Source of the DNA: Apostichopus japonicus
Taxonomy: Eukaryota; Echinodermata; Holothuroidea; Aspidochirotida; Stichopodidae
Assembly: GCF_037975245.1 (NCBI RefSeq)
Contig: NC_092577.1
Location: forward strand, 35,768,898-35,832,897
DNA: 64,000 nucleotides
Reading direction: 5' to 3'
A model generated the notes under the pieces. That model ran no database searches, was not told where the DNA came from, and saw nothing but the letters and a program-made list of their open reading frames with translations. A program made the translations under genes and the position numbers. Shown here in pieces: positions 39,532-53,300 of this stretch; within the stretch, counting starts at the first letter, position 1, and each line of letters begins with the position of its first letter.

Positions 39532-42500
39532 CATCTAATTTGGCCATTTTCACAACCTCTTCTTGTTCATGCGGTGGCTCAACTTCTACATTCTCCCGAA
39601 CACTGCAGGGCATGCGCCCTCTTAGCCGCTTCGGTAAGCAACAGGCAAAGAGTTCCCCTATTGGACTGACAAGATCAGGATTGAGACTACTGGGATCAGT
39701 TGGGTGGGTAATTAAGCTGACCAATAGCCCAACAATCACGGTTATAAAACATGTCAAAGGGGTGTAGTAGGCATAGGATAAGGCATAAATGTTACCAAGG
39801 TTAGGGTCAATTTCATCTTTGTCTTCTGTCACTGTGTAAACAACTTGATCAGTGAGGGTGATGTTTGCATTTGGACACTGATCGGTGAACAACGGTGGTT
39901 TGTCTACGACCGCAGGATACACCAAGGAGCCTACTTTCAACCATATTCCAATGCCCAGTGCTGCTAACATGCCCAGCAGTGCGCCTTTCGAATTAGCCCT
40001 AGGGAAATAGATCCCAAGAGAAAACACTCCAAGTATGGGACCATTCAAAATACCCGCAAGGCTGACAACGAGGGGAAGAAGTCCACCCAATGATGATGCC
40101 AAAAATGCCATTGCCATTGTCAGGAGTCCAAATATAACAGATATCAGCTTCAAAATAAGGGTGAAATTGAAATCTGACATATCGGGGTATGCAGCTTTGA
40201 TGATGTCTTGACCAAACAGCGTTGCGAATGCGTTCGTACCCGACGAGATGGTACTTAGAGTAGCACTGAACACAGCTGATATCAAGAACCCAGACACTCC
40301 TGGCCATTCATTGAAAATATCTATTATAATGTAGGCCATGAGTTGATCTGGTTTTTGTACTTCTTTGAGGGTGAGGGGGTCACACCCTGCAAAGTAAGCG
40401 TACATTGACATACCCGTAAGAACAGCGATGAATTCGACAATACCTATACAGAAATTCCCCACTGCTGCCACCCACTGAGATTGCCTCAGTGACCTGCAAG
40501 TCAAATACCTCTGTACGATGATTTGATTGGTCCCGTTGTATGACATTACGAGAGTACCAATTCCAATGAAGACCGACCAGAAGCTATGACGGATTTTTGG
40601 ATCAAGACGGAAATCAAAGAAGGTCCCTCTGTCATCTCTAACGTTGATCCTGAAGACTTCAGTAAGTCCACCGACGTGAATACAGCAAGCAACGATGGTG
40701 AGGATTAAACCAGCCATGAAAATAATACTCTGTGAAACATAACACAAATATCAGAAACAATTGGAATGATATAAACTAGCACTAGCCTAATAACAGCAAC
40801 CTTAATTACACGTCTCGTTATATTAATATCACATTTGAGGAGCCAAATCTACTGAACAGTTCTGTCTGGCCAATACAAAAGAATGGGATTGTTAGTATTA
40901 GTAATACCATAGTATACAGCTAGCTAGACTCACTATTTAAATTATACAACTTGGTGGACATGAACGTACAATGTGCATTCCGCTGTACATATATTATACA
41001 TACCAGGGTTTCCCTTGCTAATTGTTTTGTGAGGTGACAGCCTTTCTGCTTCTTGCGACCGTCTTGCAACAATACTACCAACATCCTCGCCTCACTCTTT
41101 CAGAGCAGGAATAGAAAATGCTTGCAATCCAACTCTTTTAACACCTTGCCATCATTCTGTCATTGACAAATTGGCTGTGAACACTACACAACAGCAACAA
41201 ATAAAAGTTCTTCTATTTAACATAGCATTTTATCTGATTTATTGCTACGATGATTGACAGTAGGATGTTAATAACATTTTCCGGGCGAACATAGCCGCAT
41301 CCCCCCCCCCCCCCTTCACACTCTCGAGGTATGCTCACGCCCTCCAGTGTAACAAACCAGTAACCACCTCTCACACGACTAATCCTAGGGTAAACCCTGT
41401 AAAAAAAAACTGCAATTTTTAACCAGAATGAAAACATTTCATGGTTTCTTGCTGCTGCTCATTGATTTGGGGAACACTACAAGTATGTAATGATGAAGCA
41501 GTAATGTGTACAAGCTGTTGTTACCAAATTAATTCTAGTCATGGTCTTTCATAGACATGTATGAACCATTTGGCATTTGTAGAATACATCAGTGTGTGTT
41601 TGCTATCATCAATTTCACTAACCAAATTTTGAAGATGAAACATTTAGTTTCCACATGGTAACTGCAATTTGCTATATAATTCTTCAGCCGGTAAATTCAT
41701 CATTAATCATGAGATGGGCACCAAAAACAAAACAGGTTAACCTACTCACTACAAATGGTAATGATCAATAATTTCCTTCACATCAGCATGTATAGGTGGT
41801 CTACCAATATCACCAAACCAAGTTTGAAGAAACTCCAGCTTTTGCTTGCCAAGTTATTGCAGTTTGAAGATTTTGACGTTTGACCCTGTGACCTCATTAA
41901 CATTCATAAAATGAACACCGAAATCAATAGGGTTTACCTTATCATGCAGCGTAATGCTTTTTAGCAGTTTTAGTCTGATAAGTGTCTCATAAACATCATA
42001 TCCAAAATCGACACCGACACTGGTTGTCTGACCCAACCAAAATGGCGTCTAAATACAACATGGCGGCGGTACATGATACCTTGAACAGACTATGACACTA
42101 CAGTTCTTCCTCACTATCGATGTCGTAGTCTACAACATAGGAGTAGCACCATCCACGACATTCACTGCATCCTACAGAACACTCCAAGCCATGCTTCCTA
42201 CATAAGCATCGTTTCGAATCACAATTGATTCTGCATTTACATCTGATGACCTGCAGTAGCATTTCAGGAGCTGACGGTTAGAGTGACATGGTGGGCATCG
42301 GGCTTATATTATTCGTATACCATCCCCATTCGTGGGCTTTGGATACTTCTTCTTTTGAGGCCTGTCTGGAAAATACTTCACCTTATTTCTTAAAATTGTC
42401 GTCATTTGTCATTTTCCTTAATACTGGGCCTTTACCTATTCCAAACGGATGAGAAGTGGTGTCACAGCCCCTTAAAGCGTGCACAAATGGCAGATGCTTG

Positions 42501-45500
42501 CACATGTCTTCTCCCAATACATTCGTTGTCTTCTGTATGTCCCAGATCCTTCGCATGTTTGATTTTTCACTCATGAAGTATACGTTATGTGAGGCATTGT
42601 TGGCATGGAAACAAAGAAGCTTGACTATGTATATTCAGCAATAACAACTGTTGCTTAGTTTGTAGAGCATTCGACAACTTGTTGTACTATCAGCGTAAAT
42701 CGGCATCGGCTTCGGCATCGAACACACTAAGACCTCTTTCTTACATTTTCTGACACAACATGTAAGATATCGTTGTTTGTTGCATGAATTGGCGAGGAAT
42801 ATGTCTCTTCGGGATCTACAAGGCACGCTTTTAGTTAACAATACTGTTGATCCGAGAACTCCTTTTCACCTCTTGATATGAGCAGTGTCTTTTGTAAATG
42901 AGCCATTTGCATAACCATCAAAGACGACCATGGCGTTACCATACAATTTGTTGACATAGTCCAAGGACATCTTACAAATAGTGTTGAAGCTTTCGCCTTG
43001 GCGCCACGGCAGAAGCTGTAGGAGGGAAACACCGTCTAAGGCAAATCTTAATTCAACTGATTGCAGTTCGTGTCGTTACATTCATCTAGGCCCCATATTG
43101 CATCAGCGAGGGTAGACCTATTTGATGCTCTCAGAAGACCAGATGGCCGGTCAAACAGTGATGATGGGTGACTGCATAGTTCGTAACGGAAAAGTCCTGC
43201 CTTGTCGGCGTAGATACCATTTGACGCCAATAATAACACTCGCTTGAAGAGGAGTTGTGGTTCAACTTCAATTGAATCTTCATCCACTTTGACAGCTGTT
43301 TTGGCGTTCATTGTAGTGGCCTGCTGTGATCGCTTGAACGAAACTCCTGTCATTCCTTTTCCAGCAATTCCTTGCACAATAGTCGATTCGACATCTTTGG
43401 CCTTGTCTACGTTTACATTTCCGTCAGCTATAACCCCTGTGTCAATGTTTCGTAGAGATGGATCTTCTGCAAACGGATCCCTATTTTGCAGAAACGAAAT
43501 AACAGTGAACATATGCTTGTGATCAATTTCCGTTCGTCTCTCGGAGGATTCTTGTGTTGACTGCTTAAGTGGTAGTCAATTCCGCATCCAGCTTGCATAG
43601 CATTGTTCTTATCTGCACATGCTGGCATGTGCTGGCATGAAAGTATCCACGTTACCCTTTCGGAGTCTGTCATGCCACGTCATCTTGTCAAACCACCTGT
43701 TGTTTTTACAGATCTCATCAGTACATGTTCAATCACAATATCGGATGAGAGTCCAGCCAAAATCGATTACTCCCCACGGATCATATGATTACCATTTTGG
43801 ATCTCGGAATGATCTTCGGGATGATCAACTTCTAATTGTATCATCATTTGCAGATAAACAAGTTGTTCCCTGTAGCAGCGAAATATTGTAACATTTCTCT
43901 TATTGTACGTAGATGAAGATTCCAGTCACCAGTCTGTTCAGCTTTATTAAACAGGCGAAAAAATCAATCATATGCGTATAATGTATCCAAAGGGACCCTG
44001 TGCGAAGATTAGATAAAGAAAGTTTCTTCCTCTCAAGCTCTTCATTTATACTGTCGAGCACATCTCTTTTTGCAGATCTCTTGGGGTGAGCTTGTCTCGT
44101 CCCTTAGTCTGTTGTATAGGTTCTCTGCCGTTAAGAGTAGTTGAACTTCAGAATACGAAGAGGAGAATCCCAGTTTATTCAAAGTATCTATTAGGAACCG
44201 GGATCCGAAGTGGGTTTGCATTTGTATTCCTAATACAATTTGCAGAGGAGTCATCATAAACCTTGATAGTGCAGCATGGATACTGGCGTGTCCAATTGAA
44301 GATACTTTCACATTCTGTTTTCCAGTCATAATAGTTTTTTTAAAATAGTTTCAAACTGTCAGGAATATAAGTTAGACTTTGCTCAGTTGACGACACACTT
44401 GATGAGGATGGATATCTCAATGCGATGCTTCTATTTGCTTTATATCACTTTTTATAAGTTTTGCAGCAGCTTCTGCTATACATAACTTTTTTCAGAAACT
44501 GCGTCTTGATGCCGTAGCCTCTTTGAAAATTGTTGCAAAATTGACCATACTGTGTTTGTGAATGTTAAAACAGTTATCAAGATGTTATCTCCAAAGTGAT
44601 CCTGTATCCTTTTCTTGGTGTATACATGCAGTGTTATAATGGTTAGGACAAAATTCTCTCATTTTCTTGACTAGATCGGTAAGAGTAGCCTGTACTTCTT
44701 CATTTTCTTTCAAATATTCCGCAACTCTGATAAATTCCGCCGCTTGATTTTCATCTTCAGGACGTCCAGGGGTTTGTTTGCTCTTAGATTTACATTAAAA
44801 AGACTTTGGAAGCTGAATGTGTGTTCTTAAATTAACGCTGCATGCCTAGTGCTATATTGCATCTGCAGTATGTAAATCGCCCAAAAGTGCTAATCAGGCT
44901 TTCACCTGTTTTGCCCATTTGTCGTCTAGGCCTCGGTCGTAACAAGCCGAATCAATTTTAATTTGAAGTAGGCCTCCAATTTCATGGCTAGGCATCAGTA
45001 CATGTATTTCGGTTATACTAATAGCCTAACACAGGCTTAGCGAAGCTATCCTTTGGAGTGTTTTCTTCTTTTTGTGTTATATTCACTTCATTTTAATCTG
45101 TAGAATGGCTATTAAGTATCACAAAAATGAGCATCGATTCCTTACCTAAAACATTCCACGCAGATCACCGATAGCAGTCTCAAAAACGTTACATCCTTGC
45201 TCAAGTTCAAGGTTTCCGTGACCGAGCGTTCGATTGTGAGCAGTAGCAGTAGCCACGGCAACGGCTAGATAATTGTTCACCGTAGCTGATAAGAAGCATT
45301 AATAAATTCGTCACAACCGTCCCCTTTTTGAGCCAAAGTTTCGGTATGTGGCAAATGTCGATTGTTAGTATGTTACTAAGACGAAAGAATATAAACTATT
45401 AATTTGCGTTGAAATAATTAATGTTGCAATTTGTTTAGGGTTAAAGCATCAACTGAATGGACTTAAAAACTTCGAAGTCACCCAAAATATAATACTTATT

Positions 45501-46794
45501 TTGGGGCTGACATGTACTGGTACTTTATACTGTGCATAGCTAAACGTTAATCTATTACTACACATTGGACAGCACACCTACTGTACTTTTAAATGCATCT
45601 ACCGTATACCCACTACACACTGCCGAGTCTATATGTAACGCCGGAGGAAAAGATGTTCGGTGGTGACATATTCCTGGGGGTGGGGTGATGGGAGCTTCGG
45701 GTCTCTGCCGGTGACGACAAGAATGGAATAGACACGATGGTTTTTGTTCTAGTCCATGTATTATATCTGCTAGCGTACGGTCTGACACCGTACTGACGGG
45801 CTCTCATAGAGCTATTAAAGTAACAACTTCAACTGCTGCAAAAGCAGTCAAAAACGTAGTTAAAAGATTAATGGAAATCTTTGAAGTGTTGTATTAACAA
45901 GTGAAAGTAATGTGTCTCAGAAAAATAGATCTCAAGGCTACCCCACGCACTGAGGGGTCTCCCAATCTGGGAGGAAGGGCAAGTTCCGATGGAGTTAAAT
46001 TCTAAGGCAGGCCAGCTATTCCAAAATGGCATGGCTCTACATATAGAAGAACAATACGTGTTGACATAACCTGTACAGTATTTCATTTAGCTTAAAAACA
46101 CTATGTCGTCTATAAATATAACTACGTTGCACCCAGACCTATTCACTGTATTATTTTCATTGCCCAGCAAGATCTGAAAGTATTATGTACTGTGAGCCTG
46201 CAGGAAGCTCCTCCTAAATCTACAAGAAAAGCTTACCTGAAAAACGTCTGCCCAAAGGACAGCTTTGATTCCTCCAATTGTGGTATAGAAAGTGCAGACA
46301 AGACCCACAGCGATGGTCGACCCAGCCATACTCAAACCAGTTACAGCATTTAGGGCGAGAGCTGGTCCGTATATCACCACTCCCAGATACAGTAATAGGA
46401 ACAAACAGTTGATCAGCATTCCAAATAATCGAACGTCTCGGCCAAATCGCATACCAATGTATTCGTAGATGCTTGTTACTCCCAATTTATAAAAGATTGG
46501 CACAAATGATTGAGAAATAATTACCATTGGTATTATTTTGGCTGGGAGCGCAACCCAGTATTGCGGTCCATATATGTATGTATCTGCTGTTGTTCCCAGG
46601 AATGTGACGGACGAGACAAAACTAACCACTACTGACATAGTAACAGGTATGGGATTCATTTTCCGATCAGCAAGAAGATACTCATTAGCTGTACGCTGCC
46701 GACCTCCCCGGAATGCATGGTACACACCGATGGAGGCTGATAAACCCAAGAACAGAGCAAGCACAATATAATCAAGTGCAGACAAATAAGCCAT
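39527..46794 (-). CDS. SLC5-family sodium-coupled monocarboxylate transporter-like protein, copy 1
   Basis: Two coding exons on the minus strand, 46237-46794 and 39527-40729, give 586 aa. The donor CAG/GTAAGC and acceptor TTTCACAG/AGT join in phase 0. The start is the ATG of MAYLSALDYIV, conserved in copy 2. The protein has SSF traits: EYLLADRKMNPIPV, GGIKAVLWADVFQ at the splice, and SATLSTISSGTNAFA in the TM8 region with the Ser pair of the Na2 site. About 13 hydrophobic segments are expected. It likely moves small organic anions such as lactate or short-chain fatty acids with Na+ across the plasma membrane; SLC5A8/SLC5A12 (610-618 aa in human) are the nearest relatives by recall, and SLC5A6-like vitamin transport is not excluded. 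The C-terminus (EVVKMAKLDE) lacks a PDZ-type end. Confidence 0.92.
40730..42299 (-). other. Intron of copy 1, unique part
   Basis: Similar to the intron of copy 2 (51,570-52,720) with small indels, including the C run at about 41,299-41,313 next to the block CACGCCCTCCAGTGT. Some AT-rich sequence (about 41,740-42,300) has no counterpart in copy 2. No exon is seen. Confidence 0.6.
42300..44340 (-). mobile_element. Decayed protein-coding transposable element in the intron of copy 1
   Basis: Broken minus-strand frames include NRDPFAEDPSLRNIDTGVIA with VNVDKAKD and VEPQLLFKRVLLL (43,048-43,512), YELCSHPSSLFDRPSGLLRA, and HALRGCDTTSHPFGIGKG (42,383-42,574). These are hallmarks of a mobile-element protein family scattered through invertebrate and fish genomes (recalled, with the GCDTTS motif). 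Frameshifts and stops separate the pieces, so it is dead. The same remnant is in copy 2. Confidence 0.72.
44341..45774 (-). other. Intron of copy 1, continued
   Basis: Mostly absent from copy 2, so unit-specific. 45,600-45,774 matches the internal part of the LTR-like element of copy 2 (56,000-56,172), including TCTCTGCCGGTGACGACAAG. No exon is seen. Confidence 0.55.
45775..46041 (-). mobile_element. Single LTR-like repeat in copy 1
   Basis: It matches the 271-bp direct repeats at 55,014-55,284 and 56,173-56,443, ending CTCTACA followed by the same flank (TATAGAAGAAC) as the right repeat in copy 2. Part of the element's interior precedes it, so this is a truncated relic rather than a clean solo LTR. 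Confidence 0.6.
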
Positions 46795-47077
46795 CTTCTG
46801 GACTTCTGTAGCTTTGAACTTGAAGTATGACGAGAGTGACCAAGTACGATAGTAGTAGTAGGCTCAGCTCTGCTGCAGGGGATGTTGCCTTCCTAAAATG
46901 AACAGCTCAGAACTGTTCCTCCCGTGTACAGTATTTTTGTGTATGTGTGTTTCTACTCTATTCTATATTAAACTACTGCATAGGATCAGTTCTCAGCCTG
47001 TGCTTCAGCGGTTACATCACCATACTACCTCCAGGGATTTACGATTATGGGTGATACTGTCGTCGTTTCTGCGGGCT

Positions 47078-47088
47078 GATATATATAG
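47078..47088 (-). promoter_or_regulatory. TATA-box candidate of copy 1
   Basis: The minus strand reads CTATATATATCAGCCCGCAG about 285 bp before the ATG. The same TATATATCAGCCCGCAG context is kept before copy 2. No transcription start is proven, and the TATA could be a microsatellite seed. Confidence 0.4.
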
Positions 47089-47450
47089 ACACAACAGGTA
47101 CCATCAATATTTGGGAAACGAATATATTTCCTTTCAAAACGTGAAATGAAAAAGCAGAAATGTACGTTAAACAAAGACTCGAGACTGGAAATACCATTTT
47201 TGCGGGATCATCGTGGATGATTGCATTATCGTAATTTCCAACACAGCAGTTAACGTAGTTCCACTCCAACCAATGAAGACAGAATTATTAATTATCGAAA
47301 TTTCGACTGCCAAGTATTGATGACGAGGTCACAGGGGGACCGATAAATCCAATATAGGCTATTTTCCAAACAATACCCCTTATTTGTCAATTATGAGTAA
47401 TATCTTATTTCTAGTTATATATATTTATAAATATATAAATATATATATAC

Positions 47451-47481
<31 letters not shown>

Positions 47482-48021
47482 CATACATATATATTGTTGG
47501 GAAGTCAGATACAGGTTGTAGTTTGTTCTTAAGGTTTTGTTGTCGGAGTGGGAAAGTAATCGGCAGACGAGAAAGTAGACGAAAGGGAAGTTAAATGTAG
47601 AATGAAATTTAATATAACTTTCCTTGCAGTTACATGAAAATATACAAAAACACAACGCACTGGTACTAACAAACATAGGGCGTATGCTAACGCGTGCGGA
47701 GGTACCTCCTGTAGGGGTTGGTCCGGCCGCTAGTTACGGGATGGTGACTGTTGCTGTTAAGCCGTTTTCCACAGGTGAAGAGGTACGAAAGTTCAGGTAA
47801 GCGGGTTAAAGGAATAGCGTTGTGACAAGATAAAAATGCAGGCATGTTCACATGTTAAGGCAAGAACGAATGTGTGAGTCAGCAGCAGCCGAGGATCAGA
47901 GAGGCTGCATCACGGTAATCTGCATGGCGTAGCTTGACAACGAAGGAATCCAGACCAGTCACATACTTAGCATGGTTAACATTGTTTACAGACAAAAAGG
48001 ACATTGACTCTTTTCATAATA

Positions 48022-48062
<41 letters not shown>

Positions 48063-48500
48063 TATCATATATATATCATAGCCTAAATTCGAATAAATTG
48101 GGAAGAAATGTAATGCGCATTTCATATATATATCCGCATATATAGCAGGAGGCTCGGGTTCGAATCCCGGTGGAGACTGGAAGTTTTTTACTGTTCTGGA
48201 TTTTTCCAACTAATTGCAGTTTCAAATTTGACTAGAATAGCATGAACAGCGTGTAGATTGGTCTTGATTAAGTTATTCGAAACGATATGTATCTTCACTT
48301 CATCAGCCTCGACAATATATAGACTAGTATAAAATGAAAAAGCCTCAAGAAATATATAAAACGGTTAGGGTAAATCAGCCTAAAAAATACATAGAGCTTA
48401 GTAAGAACTGAATCAGGTATGACGTAATAATCACGCGATGAAAGATTTATGTTTAGGTTCTTGGATGAGGACGAGGGGTTATTGTGTTATAGTTGCCCTT
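47089..48500. other. Intergenic DNA between copies 1 and 2, first part
   Basis: It holds TA/ATAT microsatellites (about 47,418-47,495 and 48,025-48,075), a block beginning TTGTTGGGAAGTCAG also found after 59,146, and a tRNA-like T-arm at 48,148-48,172. No coding sequence is seen. Confidence 0.55.
48148..48172 (+). other. tRNA-like T-arm (B box) remnant
   Basis: GGCTCGGGTTCGAATCCCGG is a perfect B box with a complementary T-stem, followed by TGGAGACTGG and a T run. There is no matching D-arm or anticodon arm upstream (only TATA-type repeat), so it is probably a SINE fragment rather than a tRNA gene. Confidence 0.5.
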
Positions 48501-49028
48501 ACGGCGTTCGTCGAGATTCTTTACTGTAATGTTTGTCACTCAATAATAATCCGAAGTAGGATGTAACTGATCAGTTGCACAGCATTCTGAATACACTATT
48601 CATTATTTTGTTTACGGCTTTTTCAATTGCGTTATTTTCTTTTTAATATATCGCGATGGAAGATCCGGTTATAATATTAATACTGGTACCCGAAGGCAGA
48701 AATCACTGAGCCGTTTATCATTGTAAGGGTTGAAATGATGTAAAAGACAACTGCATAGTCTAACATCGATATACAATATCCATACCTGTACTTTACTGTA
48801 ATGTTTGCCACTCAGTAATACACATTTCACTATTTTTTAACTACTTTTTCAATTATTTTCATTTCCATAATATCGCGGCGTTAACTGATGGAATATCTGC
48901 TTAAATATTTATACTGGTACCTGAAGACAGAACTAACCAGAATGCAAAAATGCATTGTGGTTTCGATAATGTAACATGAGCAGTTTTCTTCATGAATCTG
49001 ACGTAACGTATAGTGAAAGGTGTACATG

Positions 49029-49285
49029 TTTACAAGTGTTTCACAAAATGACCTCTGATGAGCCCAAATGACCTTTGACCTCCACCAATAAAGGCTTCTT
49101 TAACTCAATGTGGTACTTCTACACACTAAATTAGAGGTCAGCCCAAGCTTCCAGTATTACCATATCGTGAATACAAGGTTTTCACAATTTGTCACCTGGT
49201 GACCCCAAATGAACTTTGCCCTACACCAATAACAATAGGCTTCTTTTACACAATGTGGTACTCCTACGCATCAAATATGACTGCA
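49029..49285. repeat. About 140-bp interspersed/tandem repeat with DR1-like motif, unit 2
   Basis: Two units of the form CAAATGACCTTTGACCTCCA, AATAGGCTTCTTT, ACTCAATGTGGTACTTCTAC, AGGTCAGCCC and AAGGTTTTCACAATTTGTCA. The family is larger (three units) at 60,090-60,505. Confidence 0.8.
49069..49081 (-). promoter_or_regulatory. Perfect DR1 nuclear-receptor-type motif
   Basis: TGACCTTTGACCT is the reverse complement of AGGTCAAAGGTCA, two half sites with one spacer, the consensus bound by HNF4/RXR-type receptors. It lies within a repeat family about 2 kb upstream of the copy-1 promoter candidate. Function is inferred from the motif only. Confidence 0.35.
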
Positions 49286-50366
49286 TAGTCTAACATCGAT
49301 ATACAATATCCACACCTGCACATTTAAATGCGAAGAGAATTCGACGCATCATGTGTATAACGTAAAGATGTAAGGAACGGTAAAATCCAACGGTTGGCTT
49401 GCGCATTCCTCTCGGTGTCTTAATGTTCGTTAATTTACACTAAATTGATATATGATTAGTGAAAGACGAACCAAATACAAAGGGCTCGTATAGCCTCGTA
49501 TATATATATTCTTCAATTGAGAATGCGATATCAATATTACTATTAGCTGTTAGATAATTTAAAGGTAAACACTTTTAAACAATGCCAGGATACAGTCTAA
49601 TTTTCATATATAATAGACAGTTAAAAATGCTAATAGTCCACTTTATATTTGTCAGTTACTCCCCTCCCCCCCCCCACCCCCAGAAATAGCCCTTTAATGG
49701 GTAGAGTGCCATCAACCAAAGTGACTGGACTACAAATCTAGCACACACAGTAGGATGGCTTATCAGAAATAACACGAGTTTGAAAATTCAATGGAAAAGA
49801 GACTCAAATACTATGTTTAAATTCCAAAACAAAAGTTAATCAAGGGCAAATGAAGCTGCTGTCGTTCGAGAGTGCTCATTAGTTTGTATTAAGTTGTTAA
49901 AAAAGAACAATTTGTGACAGAGTAATCATTATTTATGAAACAAAATAACCAATATTTAGGCCTGGACTGAGAAGCCGAAGTTGTGGAGTTTTGACACAGT
50001 TCGCACTTCATGCTTTCCTTCTCTGTCCAAGATGATGTTATGATATGTATCACTGTTGGCATTCCTTATAACGAGTTCAAACAAATTGGGCTCATACACC
50101 CATGTTTGCATAGCATGTTAGCAAACATTTAAAAGCGAACGATTAGGCAAAGATGGACGTACTATTACCCAGTCCTGTAAAAATAACGACAAATTTGTCC
50201 AAAACTGTGCATATTACATATTTCATGCTCTTTGAACTGATGAAGTAATCAAAATTAGCTTGCTATTTTGCAACCAGCACCCACACATATGGTAGATAAA
50301 ATCTCATAAAAACAACTGAGTTATTCTAGTCGCAGCCAGAATACAACTTGATATATAAGTTATCAT
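49286..50366. other. Downstream flank of copy 2
   Basis: Aligns with 38,200-39,526 and 62,380-63,341 (3' flanks of copies 1 and 3). It has C runs at about 49,663-49,680. No gene is seen; it probably includes the 3' UTR of copy 2. Confidence 0.55.
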
Positions 50367-53300
50367 TTATTCATCTAATTTGGCCATTTTCACAACCTCT
50401 CCTTGTTCATGCGGTGGCTCAACCTCTACATTCTCCCGGACACTGCAGGGCATGTGCCCTCTTAGCCGCTTCGGTAAGCAACAGGCAAATAGTTCCCCTA
50501 TTGGACTGACAAGATCAGGATTGAGACTACTGGGATCAGTTGGGTGGGTAGTTAAGCTGACCAATAGCCCAACTATCACGGTTATAAAACATGTCAAAGG
50601 GGTGTAGTAGGCATAGGATAAGGCATAAATATTACCAAGGTTAGGGTCAATTTCATCTTTGTCTTCTGTCTCTATGTAAACAACTTGATCAGTGAGGGTC
50701 ATGTTTGCATTTGGACACTGATCGGTGAACAAAGGTGGTTTATCTACGACCGCAGGATATACCGAGGAGCCTACTTTCAACCATATTCCAATGGCCAGTG
50801 CTGCTAACATGCCCACCAGTGCGCCTTTCGAATTAGCCCTAGGGAAATAGATCCCAAGTGAGAACACACCGAGTATAGGACCATTCAAAATACCGATAAG
50901 GCTGAGAACGAGGGGAAGGATTCCACCCAACGATGATGCCAAAAATGCCATTGCGATTGTCATGAGTCCAAATATAACAGATATCAGCTTCAAAATAAGG
51001 GTGAATTTGAAATCTGACATATTGGGGTATGCAACTTTGATGATGTCTTGACCAAACAGCGTTGCGAATGCGTTCATACCCGACGAGATGGTACTTAGAG
51101 TAGCACTAAACACAGCTGATATCAAGAACCCAGACACTCCTGGCCATTCATTGAAAATATCTATTATAATGTAGGCAATGAGTTGATCTGGTTTTTGTAC
51201 TTCTCCGAGGGTGAGGGGGTCACACCCTGCAAAGTAAGCGTACATTGACATACCCGTAAGAACAGCGATGACTTCGACAATACCTATACAGAAATTTCCC
51301 ACTGCTGCCACCCACTGAGATTGCCTCAGTGACCTGCAGGTCAAATACCTCTGTACGATGATTTGATTGGTCCCGTTGTATGACATTATGAGAAAACCAA
51401 ATCCAATGAAGATCGACCAGAAGCTATGACGGATTTTTGGATCAAGACGGAAATCAAAGAAGGTCCCTCTGCCATCTCTAACATTGATCCTGAAGACTTC
51501 AGTAAGTCCACCGACGTGAATACAGCAAGCAACGATGGTGAGAATTAAACCAGCCAGTAAAATAATACTCTGTGAAACATAACACAAATATCAGAAACAA
51601 TTGGAATAATATAAACTAGAAATAGCCTAATAACAACAAGCTTAATTACACGTCTTGTAATATTAATATCACTTTTGAGGAGCCAAATCTACTGAACAGT
51701 TCTGTCTGGCCAATACAGAAGAATGGGATTGTTAATTTTAGTAATACCATAGTCTACAGCTAGACTCACTATTTAAATTATACAACTTGGTGGACATGAA
51801 CGTACAATGTGCATTCCGCTGTACATATATTATACATACCAGGGTTTCCCCTGCTAATTGTTTTGTGAGGTGCCCGCCTTTCTGCTTCTTGCGACCTTCT
51901 TGCAACAATATTACCAACATCGCCGCCTCACTGCTTCAGAGCAGGAATAGAAAATGCTTGCAATCCAACCCTTTTAACACTTTGCCAACATCTGACATTG
52001 CCAAACTGGATTTGAACACTACATAACAGCAACAAATAAAAGTTCTTCTATTTAACATAGCATTTTATCTGATTTATTGCTACGATTATTGACATTAGAA
52101 TGATAACAAAATTTTCCTGGCGAACATAGCCGCGTATCCCCTCCCCCCCCCCCCCCTCCAGGTATGCTCACGCCCTCCAGTGTCACAAACCAGTTACCAC
52201 CTCTCACACGACTAATCCTAGGGTACACCCTGTAAACAAACAAACTGAAATTTTAAACCAGAATGAAAACATTTCATGGTTCATTGCTGCTGTTCATTGA
52301 TTTGGGGAACACTCCAAGTATGTAATGATGAAGCATTCCCTTAAGTTATGTGTACAAGCTGTTGTTACAAAAATAATGCTAGCCATGGTCCTTCATAGAT
52401 ATGTATGAAGCATTTGTAGCATACATCAGCGTGGGTTTGCTATCATCAATTTCACTAACCCAATTTTGAAGATCAAACATATAGTTTCCACATGAGTAAC
52501 TGCAATTTGCTGTATCCCTCACCCAGTAAATTCATTATAAGTCATGAGATGCGTACCAAAAGCCTACTCACTAAAAATTATAATGATCAATAATTGCCTT
52601 GTGAAGTTATCAATCATACTAACTTGTAACCTAAACAATGCAAAGCCACACCTCCACATAAATACACATGTTAGCAATTGCACACACATTTTCATGTGTT
52701 GAATACCTGCCAATAACACATTTATACTTCTTCTTTTGATGTCTGTCTGGAAAATACTTCACCTTGCTTCTTAAAATGGTCGTCTTTTGTCATTTTCCTT
52801 AATACTGCGCCTTTTCCTGTTCCAACGGATGGGAAGTGGTGTCACAGCCACAGGTATCGTGCACAAATGGCAGATGCTTGCACATGTCTTCTCCCAATAC
52901 ATTCGTTGTCTTCTGTATGTCCCAGATCCTTCGCATGTTTGGTTTTTCACTCATGAAGTATACGTTATGTGAGGCATTGTTGGCATGGAAACAAAAAAGC
53001 TTGACTATGTCTGTATCTTCAGCAATAACAACTGTTGCTTAGTTTGTAGAGCATTCGACAACTTGTTGTACTATCAGTAAATCGACATCGTCATCGGCAT
53101 GGAAAACACTAACACCTCTTTCTTCCATTTTCTGACCCAACATGTAAGAAATCGTTGTTTGTTGCATGAATTGGAGAGGGATATGTCTCTACGGGATCTA
53201 CAAGGCATGCTTTCTTTGAAAACTGTTGATCCGACAACTTCTTTTCACCTCTTGATATGAGCAGTGTCTTTTGTAAATGAGCCATTTGAATAACCATCAA

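Larger units (their letters stand above)
37933..48500. repeat. Segmental duplication unit 1
   Basis: Shared sequence begins at ACGGCGTTCG (37,933), identical in start to 48,501 and 59,566. The unit is about 10.57 kb and contains transporter gene copy 1 on the minus strand. Bases left of 37,933 do not match the other units, so this is the outer breakpoint. Confidence 0.88.

Noticed and set aside
39527-46794. SLC5A6-like multivitamin or glucose transporter as first call
   Set aside because: Sequence words around TM1, TM5 and TM8 look closer to the SMCT branch by recall; kept only as an alternative within the same family.
48120-48190. A functional tRNA gene
   Set aside because: Only the T-arm is present; no acceptor, D or anticodon arm can be folded.
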